NCBI RefSeq assembly: GCF_014697075.1
Contig: NZ_JACJRE010000017.1
Coordinates: 62,001 to 126,000, forward strand
Direction of reading: 5' to 3'
Source of the DNA: Tolypothrix sp. FACHB-123
GTDB lineage: Bacteria > Cyanobacteriota > Cyanobacteriia > Cyanobacteriales > Nostocaceae
Length of the DNA stretch: 64,000 nt
Part shown: in pieces, positions 26,151-33,392 of the stretch
Position numbering within the stretch: the first letter of the stretch is position 1
Layout: each line of letters opens with the position of its first letter
Notes under the pieces: model-generated
The model's input: the letters and a program-made list of their open reading frames with translations, nothing else
Told to the model about the DNA's origin: nothing
Database searches by the model: none
Made by a program: the position numbers and the translations under genes

Positions 26151-27542
26151 ATGCGTGTTTGCGTAATTGGTACTGGTTACGTTGGTTTAGTAACAGGCGC
26201 TTGCTTGGCTCATATCGGTCATGATGTGATTTGTGTAGATAATAACGAAGAGAAAGTCAAGTTAATGAAGTCTGGACAGTCACCGATTTTTGAGCCGGGA
26301 CTCTCCGAAATTATGCAAAACGCCATTCAAGCAGGGAAAATTGAATTCACAACAGATTTGGCGGCTGGAGTTGCTCACGGTGAAATTCTCTTCATTGCTG
26401 TGGGAACACCACCATTACCAACAGGTGAAAGTGATACCCGCTATGTAGAAGCTGTAGCTCGTGGTATTGGTAACCATCTCAATGGTGGTTATAAGGTAAT
26501 TGTTAACAAATCTACAGTACCCATTGGTTCTGGTGACTGGGTAAGAATGATTGTGTTAGATGGCATTGCTGAACGCCAAAAAACCCTAGTTACAGCAGGT
26601 GGGGTTGCTGAAGAAGAAAGACTACCTGAGGTTGCATATCAGTTTGATGTAGTCAGCAATCCAGAGTTTTTACGCGAAGGTTCCGCAGTCTACGATACCT
26701 TTAACCCCGATCGCATTGTCTTGGGTGGTAACAGCCAAAAAGCTATCGGCTTAATGAAAGAACTCTATACCCCCATTGTCGAACGTCAGTATGCTGAAGA
26801 CAAATCTTTACCACCTGTACCAGTGCTGGCAACAGACCTTAGCTCGGCAGAAATGATTAAATATGCTGCTAATGCCTTCTTAGCAACCAAAATTAGCTTT
26901 ATTAACGAAGTTGCTAACATTTGCGATCGCGTTGGTGCTGATGTTACTCAAGTAGCCAAAGGAATTGGTTTAGATTCCCGTATTGGAAACAAGTTCTTAC
27001 AGGCTGGTATTGGCTGGGGTGGTTCCTGCTTCCCCAAAGACGTATCAGCACTGATTCACACTGCTGATGACTATGGCTATGAAGCTCAATTATTGAAATC
27101 TGCTGTTACTGTTAACGAACGTCAACGGTTGATTGCTTTAGAAAAACTCCAGCAAGTGTTGAAAATCCTCAAAGGTAAAACAGTAGGTCTATTGGGTCTG
27201 ACCTTTAAGCCAGATACTGATGATTTGCGCGATGCACCTGCGCTTAACTTAATTGAACAACTCAACCGCTTGGGCGCTAAAGTTAAAGCCTACGACCCAA
27301 TTGTTTCTCAAACTGGTTTACGTCATGGTCTTTCTGGTGTTTTAGTAGAAACCGATGCTCAAAGATTAGCTGATGGCTGCGATGCTTTGGTACTTGTAAC
27401 TGAATGGCAGCAGTTTAGCACCTTAGACTATGCCAAGATGGCAACCTTGATGAATAATCCAGTAATTATTGATGGTCGTAACTTCCTCGATCCGGAGACA
27501 ATGGTCAGAGCTGGGTTCCAATATGTAGGTATTGGTCGCTAG
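26151..27542 (+). CDS. UDP-glucose 6-dehydrogenase
   Basis: Oxidises UDP-glucose to UDP-glucuronate with two NAD+. The 463-residue protein has the N-terminal GTGYVGLVTGACLAHIG NAD site, VGTPPLPTGESDTRYV, and the catalytic cysteine in GWGGSCFPKDV (about residue 288), followed by LGLTFKPDTDDLRDAPAL and the C-terminal nucleotide-binding domain. GGAG lies about 10 bases upstream of the ATG. It is probably cotranscribed with the preceding decarboxylase across a 140-bp spacer and is closed by a strong terminator. Confidence 0.95.
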   Translation: MRVCVIGTGYVGLVTGACLAHIGHDVICVDNNEEKVKLMKSGQSPIFEPGLSEIMQNAIQAGKIEFTTDLAAGVAHGEILFIAVGTPPLPTGESDTRYVEAVARGIGNHLNGGYKVIVNKSTVPIGSGDWVRMIVLDGIAERQKTLVTAGGVAEEERLPEVAYQFDVVSNPEFLREGSAVYDTFNPDRIVLGGNSQKAIGLMKELYTPIVERQYAEDKSLPPVPVLATDLSSAEMIKYAANAFLATKISFINEVANICDRVGADVTQVAKGIGLDSRIGNKFLQAGIGWGGSCFPKDVSALIHTADDYGYEAQLLKSAVTVNERQRLIALEKLQQVLKILKGKTVGLLGLTFKPDTDDLRDAPALNLIEQLNRLGAKVKAYDPIVSQTGLRHGLSGVLVETDAQRLADGCDALVLVTEWQQFSTLDYAKMATLMNNPVIIDGRNFLDPETMVRAGFQYVGIGR

Positions 27543-27577
27543 AAAATATTTTTTAATTCACAATCGTGATAATGCTC

Positions 27578-27607
27578 AAGCTGCTTAGAAAATTCTAGGC
27601 AGCTTTT
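27578..27607 (+). terminator. Rho-independent terminator of ugd
   Basis: A 13-bp stem AAGCTGCTTAGAA (27578-27590) with TTCTAGGCAGCTT (27593-27605), one G-T wobble, ends in four T. It lies 36 bases after the UDP-glucose dehydrogenase stop codon. Confidence 0.9.
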
Positions 27608-27811
27608 CGTTTGTTTCAACAAACAAGCACAAAAAAACACTGTAGATGAAGAAAAGTAAATTTTGCTCAAGACCTTTTAATTTCTAGGTTGTGGCTTTTC
27701 ATCACTACAATTTTTAATCTAGAAACAATTCATAATTTCTAATAGATGAAAATCTGAAAAATTACCATGCAGTTTTAAAAAGCCATGCTAATATCTAAGC
27801 AGGATCGCAAA

Positions 27812-28018
27812 GAACCTATCAAATAGGAACAAGTGGCGACTCCCTTAACACAGGTCTAAAGTTAAGAGTCATGCCAAAGCTAAACCTTAGGAAAAGGTGA
27901 CTACGAAAGGTTCCAGTCAAGAAAGCGATACCTAAAAGTTCGAGTTAGTCAAGGAGGCAATGTTGGCTCAAATTGAATCACAGATCTGAGGGGTTTAGTT
28001 GATAACAACTAGACCCCT
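27812..28018 (+). ncRNA. candidate structured RNA (HEARO/omega-RNA-like?)
   Basis: Over about 200 bases several stems are visible: CCTAT/ATAGG (27815-27827); a long interrupted stem formed by GGC, GACT and CTTAAC (27835-27850) with GTTAAG, AGTC and GCC (27861-27875); CTCA/TGAG (near 27967 and 27987); and a terminal 13-bp hairpin AGGGGTTTAGTTG / CAACTAGACCCCT (27989-28018) with an ATAA loop and one G-T wobble. There is no long ORF and no T-run. The overall pattern, with a 3' hairpin just before an ATG, recalls HEARO (IscB/IsrB omega) RNAs, but no iscB gene follows. The strand and family are inference; a covariance-model search would decide. Confidence 0.45.
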
Positions 28019-28035
28019 TAACTTATGGATGGGTA

Positions 28036-28405
28036 TCATCCTTTAATGACAGCTACAGGTCTAAAACGAGCCACCTTCCGAGCAATCCCTGCATTGTTAA
28101 CGACATTCACAACCCCACTGACATCTTTGTCAGCCTGCGGTGCTTCCTCAGCTAAACCAGACATTGAACCAGCCCGAATATTGATACCTTATTTTTCCAG
28201 TTCGACAAGCAAGCGATCGCCTTTAAGTTCTCGCTTCGCCTTAGCGAGACTCATGATTCGCCCCACCCCGTGACAACTAAAACCAAAGGAAAGGCGATCG
28301 CGCTGTTTTCGGTTCCCCGCAAAATCCAGCTTTGCGTACCCATAGAACCAGGAACCAACACAGGTTGACCCCAAGGACGATAATCAGCAGGTAAGTTTCT
28401 GAAAT
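28036..28405 (-). pseudogene. rtcB: 3' remnant of rtcB (RNA ligase), frameshifted
   Basis: Read on the minus strand, the DNA encodes the C-terminal part of the RNA-splicing ligase RtcB in pieces: [20 protein letters not shown] then TQSWILRG; after a frameshift, [20 protein letters not shown] and LLVELEK; then an in-frame TAA where a Gln codon is expected; then [18 protein letters not shown], and [18 protein letters not shown] ending VAVIKG and TGA at 28036. The active-site His in SCHGVGR is kept. The 5' two thirds are missing upstream of about 28405. One frameshift, one stop and truncation make it non-functional. Confidence 0.9.
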
Positions 28406-28447
28406 CTCAATTAAATATCAGATTTTATCCTGTGAATATTATGATTT

Positions 28448-29188
28448 TTAGCCTTTATAAAAGCACAACAGTTGTGTGGTATTTAATACATCGCAGTAAA
28501 GGCATTCAAATTTAATAAAACCTATTTTTTGAGATATTTCTTGTAAAGTTTGTTGCGTTTCTGGAAAATCGCTTAATAACATATGCTCTGCAACCATTGA
28601 ATAGTCTTCTTGGGTAAGTAAAGACCAATCTTGCTTTGCTATATCTAAATAACGTCTAACGTAAGTATCTCTATCTTCTTCCGGTTGACGAACAACATCA
28701 ATTAGAATAAAAACACCGCCTGAATTTAAGAGATTGTGAAACTGTTCAATAAAATAGTACTTTTGTTCAAGATGCTGATGGTGGAGAGCAAAAGACATGA
28801 AAATTGTATCAAATTTATTTTCTGGCAATAATTCTAAAACAGAATCTAATTGAGAGAAGTCGCCAGAAATTAAAGTTTTATCGCAATTAATTTTTGCCAA
28901 ATTTTCTTTGGCTGTCTCTAATGCTGGTATAGACAAATCCACACCATAATAACAGCTAATATTTGTATTTAATAAAGCTTGGCTTGTGAAGCTGGCATCA
29001 CCACATCCTAAATCCAGCATTCTAAAGGGTTTTTGAAAGTAGTTAATCAAAAATTCGTGCAGTATATTATAAATTTCTCGGTGTCCCATATAATTGTTAT
29101 CCAGCATTTTCTGATAAATCTGCCATTGTTTGCCGAAAAACTCTTGCAGGTTCTGGGATTTAGTTTCAGTTGTTTGCATATGCGACAT
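28448..29188 (-). CDS. class I SAM-dependent methyltransferase
   Basis: A soluble methyltransferase. From ATG 29188 it is 246 residues with motif I RMLDLGCGDASFTSQAL, motif II-like YYGVDLSIPALETAK and the post-I acid in TLISGDFSQLD, then DTIFMSFALHHQH. A longer in-frame start at 29329 adds 47 residues with no methyltransferase similarity, so the shorter start is chosen. It is the last gene of a minus-strand run with an alpha/beta hydrolase, a DUF4112 protein and a BrkB-like protein. The substrate is unknown; the closeness of an alpha/beta hydrolase might suggest small-molecule metabolism, which is inference. Confidence 0.8.
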   Translation of the reverse strand: MSHMQTTETKSQNLQEFFGKQWQIYQKMLDNNYMGHREIYNILHEFLINYFQKPFRMLDLGCGDASFTSQALLNTNISCYYGVDLSIPALETAKENLAKINCDKTLISGDFSQLDSVLELLPENKFDTIFMSFALHHQHLEQKYYFIEQFHNLLNSGGVFILIDVVRQPEEDRDTYVRRYLDIAKQDWSLLTQEDYSMVAEHMLLSDFPETQQTLQEISQKIGFIKFECLYCDVLNTTQLLCFYKG

Positions 29189-29356
29189 AACTATTAATTT
29201 TGCGCTATAGGTTCTTCTCAGAATAAAGCTTTTTGGCACTCTCATAGTTAAAAAATATGAAGTAGCAGGTAAACGCACCACCGAATCAGGAGATAATTGA
29301 ATTTTTTCGGAGAAAATTAGGGCAAACATTGCTAAATTACTCCCTTTAGTAGCAGT

Positions 29357-30292
29357 TTAAAAGAAATTAGTTTCTTTCAAAAATTCAACTATTGCTTTAT
29401 TTACCTGTTGATAAGAACCCATTGATGCATCATGGCAGCAGTTTGGTAAAATTTGCAATTTTGCATTAGGAAGATGTTTATGCAATTTTTCACCATGACT
29501 AGCAGGAAACCAACTATCTTGCTGTCCCCATAAAATTAATGTGGGACATTCAATTGCACTTAATTTACTTTGAATTTTACTGAGTAAATTAGGCTTCTTC
29601 TCTTGCCATTTAGCAATTTCGCGCGCTGCTATTTGTAATTCTTCGGCAACTTTGACAATAGTTCCAGGGAATTCAATAAACGGGTAAGCTATCCAATAAA
29701 TATCTTCTTGACTTAATACTGATGGATCATATAGCACTTGCCGTCTTTCCATTGCCATAATTTCGCGAAATAGAGGCGCTAATAAATATGTCAGCCGTAA
29801 AGAATCAACAGTTTCGATAATTTCTATGGGTGTTTGTGCCAGTATCCACATCGCCCAATGAGGTAATTTTTCAGCAAAAATTGGCACATTGACTACTATT
29901 AACCTGCCGACTAAATGGGGATATTCTTGTGCCAAGGAAAGGGCAACTAATCCACCTAGAGATTCAGCAACAATTACAGGCGGTTCATCACATAATTCCT
30001 GAATAATTCGCGCTAGTTCAATAATTTGATGACCGTTATCTTCTCTTCTTAATACTGGTTTTTCCGAAAAACCGTAGCCTTTGGCATCAAAAGAAATTAC
30101 CCGGCAATGTTGAGATAAAGGAGTTATACTATAACGCCAGTTATAGCTCCAATTTCCCATACCATGTAATAAAATCAGCGGCTTACCTTTACCTTTTTCA
30201 CCGTAAGAAATTTGTACAGGATAACCTTTGGTATCAGTAATAATTATGCTTTGTCGCCCTTTAGGAAAAGTATCTTGCCACCAATTTTTCAT
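29357..30292 (-). CDS. alpha/beta hydrolase
   Basis: A 311-residue alpha/beta-hydrolase-fold protein without a signal peptide. The oxyanion region LLHGMGNWSYNWRYSI lies near residue 42, the nucleophile elbow VAESLGGLVAL near residue 108 (Ser in AESLG), an acid in LILWGQQDSWFP and the catalytic His in NCCHDASMGSY near the C-terminus. The triad appears complete. The start codon is 15 bases from the end of the DUF4112 gene upstream, so they are probably cotranscribed. Specific substrate unknown; family members in cyanobacteria include esterases and C-C hydrolases. Confidence 0.85.
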   Translation of the reverse strand: MKNWWQDTFPKGRQSIIITDTKGYPVQISYGEKGKGKPLILLHGMGNWSYNWRYSITPLSQHCRVISFDAKGYGFSEKPVLRREDNGHQIIELARIIQELCDEPPVIVAESLGGLVALSLAQEYPHLVGRLIVVNVPIFAEKLPHWAMWILAQTPIEIIETVDSLRLTYLLAPLFREIMAMERRQVLYDPSVLSQEDIYWIAYPFIEFPGTIVKVAEELQIAAREIAKWQEKKPNLLSKIQSKLSAIECPTLILWGQQDSWFPASHGEKLHKHLPNAKLQILPNCCHDASMGSYQQVNKAIVEFLKETNFF

Positions 30293-30307
30293 TCATTTAT
30301 CAATTAA

Positions 30308-30814
30308 TTAACTACCTGTTATAGCTTGCCACAGCCATCCAATTACTATCATAGGCAAAATCACTAAAATAATAGCAATTAGCAATAATCCAACTAACAG
30401 AAGTAACATAAATCCCTTATCTGCTTTTTGCATGTTCTGGGGAGATTTTAAGTTTTCTTCTAACAGTTGAATATTCAGTGTATTTGCTTTCCAAGCAAAA
30501 TCAAATAAGTCTCCCAGCATGGGGAAAGTACCGATTAAACCATCGATGATGATATTGACTACCATTCTGCCAAGAGTTGCTCTAGATACGCCGATGCGTG
30601 CAGCTTCTAAGACAATGTAGCAGGAAAGTATTACTCCTAAGAAATCACCACCAATAGGTAATAATCCTAAAATTGGATCTAACCCTACACCAACCTGGGT
30701 TCCGGGAATCGTAATCATGTTATCCATGAGCCGACTTAGCTGACGTAGCCGTCTCACGGTAGGTGCTTTAGCGTCAGGTTCAATCATCGGATACCGAGAA
30801 GGTAAATCAGGCAT
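30308..30814 (-). CDS. DUF4112 membrane protein
   Basis: A 168-residue DUF4112 protein. The core RLRQLSRLMDNMITIPGTQ with VGLDPILGLLPIGGDFLGV (about residues 23-62) and LGDLFDFAWKANTLN (about 100-114) are the family hallmarks. Hydrophobic segments at about 60-75 and 85-105, and a strong C-terminal helix at about 135-163, indicate a membrane protein. Function unknown. It sits between a BrkB-like protein (102 bases upstream) and a hydrolase (15 bases downstream) in an apparent operon. Confidence 0.85.
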   Translation of the reverse strand: MPDLPSRYPMIEPDAKAPTVRRLRQLSRLMDNMITIPGTQVGVGLDPILGLLPIGGDFLGVILSCYIVLEAARIGVSRATLGRMVVNIIIDGLIGTFPMLGDLFDFAWKANTLNIQLLEENLKSPQNMQKADKGFMLLLLVGLLLIAIILVILPMIVIGWLWQAITGS

Positions 30815-30916
30815 GAGTGCGATCGCTTTGGGAAGTTCAATAATTATTTACAGCACTTTGGCTAATGGTAAACATAGAGATTTGTAACTATTAACAATTA
30901 AATAAAATACAAATTA

Positions 30917-31816
30917 TTAATTCTTTTTAAGAAAAGTTTCACTTTTACGAGAGCGCATATCTTCTCCTACTGTAACGTTTAATTGATCGCCAACGAGAAG
31001 TACAACCGCACTCATCCATAACCAAAGCATTAAGACAATCACAGCCCCGACAGCACCATAAACTTTATTGTAATTACCAAAATTAGCGACATAAAGCCGA
31101 AACAGAGCCGATAAAATTGCCCAAAAAATAGCTGCTAAACTAGCTCCAGGCATCATTGGTGTTCCTGGATTCCAAACACTAGGGCCGTAGCGATAGACAA
31201 AGCCAAAGGCAAAGGCAACAATACTTAAAGCTAAAGGCCAGCGGAAAAGTTCCCAAACATCAAATAAAAAAATAAACAAACTACTTTCGCGGACTACGAT
31301 TCTTAAAATTAGGTCACTGATAAACACTAAAAATGATGCTAAGACTAATAGCAAAATATTCCCGATTGTTAATCCCAAAGAAATCAGCTTAGCTTTCCAA
31401 AAGGGACGCATTTTTTCAGGGGGAACTTGATGAATTTGATCCAAAGCTGTCATTGCAGTACTTACCCCTCCCGAAGCTGTCCAAATAGCGATCGCAAAGC
31501 TGAGAGAAAACAAACCGCTATTTTTAGAATTAGCGATTTCTGTTGTCGCAAAATCACTAATGAGAACTAGCGCTTCTCTGGGTACAATTTGACTCAACTG
31601 AACTGCTAGTTGTCTAAAGGTATCTTGCAAGAAGTTTGCAAATAAGCCAATCGCTGTGACAAAAGCCAGAATTGCAGGAAACAGCGACAGCATAGCGTTA
31701 AAAGCAATTTCTGAAGCCAGTCCTAAAAGTCGCCTTTCCATTGTCCTCGCAAAAGTTTTCTTGAGATTACGCCATGTGAGGTGGTGAAAGAAGCGGATAA
31801 AACGCGACTGATACAT
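30917..31816 (-). CDS. YihY/BrkB-family inner-membrane protein
   Basis: A polytopic membrane protein of the YihY/BrkB family. From ATG 31816 (MYQSRFIRFFHH) it is 299 residues with about six hydrophobic helices, the family start LASEIAFNAMLSLFPAILAF, and GASLAAIFWAILSALFRLYVANFGNYNKVYGAVGAV near the end. An upstream in-frame ATG at 31888 adds 24 residues that overlap repeat-like DNA; the shorter start is preferred. Its role is unclear; it is not a true ribonuclease BN. First gene of the minus-strand run. Confidence 0.85.
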   Translation of the reverse strand: MYQSRFIRFFHHLTWRNLKKTFARTMERRLLGLASEIAFNAMLSLFPAILAFVTAIGLFANFLQDTFRQLAVQLSQIVPREALVLISDFATTEIANSKNSGLFSLSFAIAIWTASGGVSTAMTALDQIHQVPPEKMRPFWKAKLISLGLTIGNILLLVLASFLVFISDLILRIVVRESSLFIFLFDVWELFRWPLALSIVAFAFGFVYRYGPSVWNPGTPMMPGASLAAIFWAILSALFRLYVANFGNYNKVYGAVGAVIVLMLWLWMSAVVLLVGDQLNVTVGEDMRSRKSETFLKKN

Positions 31817-31898
31817 AGTTTTGTAGTTCTGAATACTGGAAATCGGGAAAATGAGGGGATAAGCAGGACAAGGAAGACAACTGACCACTAACTATTGA

Positions 31899-31952
31899 CA
31901 AATGACAAATGACAAATGACAAATGACTATTGACTAATGACTATTGACTAAT
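31899..31952. repeat. 7-base tandem repeats (CAAATGA and TATTGAC types)
   Basis: About four copies of CAAATGA followed by alternating CTATTGA and CTAATGA units, in the short divergent gap between the BrkB-like gene and the coiled-coil gene. Any promoters of those two genes must lie in or beside the repeat. Confidence 0.85.
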
Positions 31953-31963
31953 CAAAAATCACT

Positions 31964-32437
31964 ATGAGTCAAGACCTAACGACACAATGGTTAACTGAAA
32001 TTCAGTCTTTAAGGGAGCAAGTAGCCGCAATTGAGCGCGATCGCGATGCAGCTTGGGAAAGTGCCCAAAAGTGGCGGAAACTCTATAATACAGAAGCAGA
32101 ACAACGACGCACGGATACTCAACTCTCGCAACAGGCGATCGCATCTCTCAAAGCGGAACTGCACAAAGTCCAAGGTTTGGATACAGGCGCACTTCCTGAT
32201 GCTACAGCAGTCACCGCTATCCAACAAGAAATTGCACAACTCGAATCGGTGGAGGAATTAAAAACAAAATTAGTGAAAGTGATTCAAGAACGCGATCGCC
32301 TATTGCAAGCTTTGAAAACTGAGCAAGATAACCACGCTCAAACCCGTAACAACTTAACTACTGCTTTGGGTGACGCTATTGATGGCTGGACAAGAGAGCG
32401 AATTTCTTTAGAACAGGAAACACAACATACCCATTAA
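31964..32437 (+). CDS. coiled-coil protein, function unknown
   Basis: A 157-residue, highly charged protein predicted to be almost entirely helical and coiled coil (SLREQVAAIERDRDAAWESAQ and similar heptads in residues 10-65, and again in 90-150). There is no signal peptide or membrane segment. Similar short coiled-coil proteins occur in Nostocales, but I cannot name a function. It is divergent from the BrkB-like gene. Confidence 0.65.
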   Translation: MSQDLTTQWLTEIQSLREQVAAIERDRDAAWESAQKWRKLYNTEAEQRRTDTQLSQQAIASLKAELHKVQGLDTGALPDATAVTAIQQEIAQLESVEELKTKLVKVIQERDRLLQALKTEQDNHAQTRNNLTTALGDAIDGWTRERISLEQETQHTH

Positions 32438-32879
32438 TTAGGGGCTAAGGGTTAGGGGCTAGAGAATTAATTTGCTATTTTTCGCCTCTACTCCCTCTGC
32501 TCCCGCTCACCAAATTTCGACTACGCGCAACTGTCGCGCAGCCGAGGCGCTGCTCCCTCTGCTGGCTGATCCCCCTCATCCCTTCATCTACCTATTGTCC
32601 AAGTACTACTTTAGAAAAGTTTTTACAAAAGTCAGGGGAAAGCCTGTAACAGTCAATATTGTGGATATTAATAAGCTGTATATTAGTTTCTGATGACTGC
32701 TGTGTGTTGATTAGGCAAACAGATTGTAGTCAAGAGTCAAAAAACAGTCACTACCCTTAGCTAAGGCGACTTTAGGAGCCATTGACTTTGGTGTGTGGCT
32801 ATTGTTCAGCAGTCAAAACTACTGATGATGAACTATTGACTGTTGACATCTGTGAGCTTAAAGCTTTTATTTCCGTTTG
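32438..32879. other. intergenic region upstream of psbU
   Basis: 440 bases with a GC-rich palindromic stretch (32520-32565) and TATTGACTGTTGACA repeat-like units near 32834-32849. The psbU promoter must be here. A 73-codon frame at 32472 has repeat-derived sequence and no family resemblance and is not called. Confidence 0.5.
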
Positions 32880-33329
32880 ATGAAAAGAGGTAGAAAAATC
32901 GTGAAAGGATTGGTGCGTTTATTAACAGTATTTAGCTTGTTGCTTGGTTGTTGGGGATGGCTGGGAACTACTCAGAGCGCCCAAGCTGCTAGTTTCAATA
33001 GTCTAACTTTGCCCCAACTGCCAATTTTGGCAATTGAAAAGCAGAATCGTGCAGACGCTAAACTAGCAACGGAATTTGGTAAAAAAATTGATTTAAACAA
33101 TACCAACGTCCGTGCTTTTCAACAGTACCCAGGTTTGTATCCTACCCTAGCGAAGAAAATCATCAAGAATGCTCCTTACCAAAAGGTAGAGGATGTCTTG
33201 GATCTTCCCGGATTGAGCGATCGCCAAAAACAAACCTTGCAAGCTAATTTAGATAAGTTTACAGTGACAGAATTTGAACCTGCCTTCAATGAAGGAGATG
33301 ACCGTTTTAACAACGGCATCTATAGATAA
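32880..33329 (+). CDS. psbU: photosystem II 12 kDa extrinsic protein PsbU
   Basis: Lumenal extrinsic subunit that stabilises the oxygen-evolving cluster of photosystem II. The first 37 or so residues are a signal peptide ending in AQA for thylakoid-lumen export. The mature part has helix-hairpin-helix-like repeats ([38 protein letters not shown]) and ends in [14 protein letters not shown], all typical of PsbU. The start is set at ATG 32880; an adjacent TTG at 32877 adds one residue. A hairpin terminator follows at 33360. Confidence 0.97.
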   Translation: MKRGRKIVKGLVRLLTVFSLLLGCWGWLGTTQSAQAASFNSLTLPQLPILAIEKQNRADAKLATEFGKKIDLNNTNVRAFQQYPGLYPTLAKKIIKNAPYQKVEDVLDLPGLSDRQKQTLQANLDKFTVTEFEPAFNEGDDRFNNGIYR

Positions 33330-33359
33330 GTGCAATTTTAGCTAACTTGCTAAATCACA

Positions 33360-33392
33360 GCCTACTTCTGCTCTCAAGAAGTGGCATTTTTT
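33360..33392 (+). terminator. Rho-independent terminator of psbU
   Basis: GCC-T-ACTTCT (33360-33369) pairs with AGAAGT-GGC (near 33377-33385), with one bulged T, and is followed by A and six T (33387-33392). The T-run overlaps the first codon of the longest open frame for nadB, so that codon is unlikely to be the real start. Confidence 0.75.

Larger units (their letters stand above)
27543..28447. other. intergenic region with terminator, folded element and rtcB remnant
   Basis: About 900 bases with no intact gene. In order they hold the ugd terminator (27578-27607), an AT-rich stretch, a strongly folded RNA-like element (27812-28018), and the decayed 3' end of rtcB on the minus strand (28036-28405). 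Confidence 0.85.

Noticed and set aside
27812-28018. group II intron
   Set aside because: No GUGYG 5' end, no domain V hairpin with its AGC triad and no reverse transcriptase; the stems fit another RNA type better.
28025-28273. 82-codon plus-strand open frame
   Set aside because: It is the complement of the rtcB remnant, whose conserved residues show that the minus strand was the coding one.
32472-32693. 73-codon open frame upstream of psbU
   Set aside because: Sequence is repeat-derived and without family resemblance; no good ribosome site.
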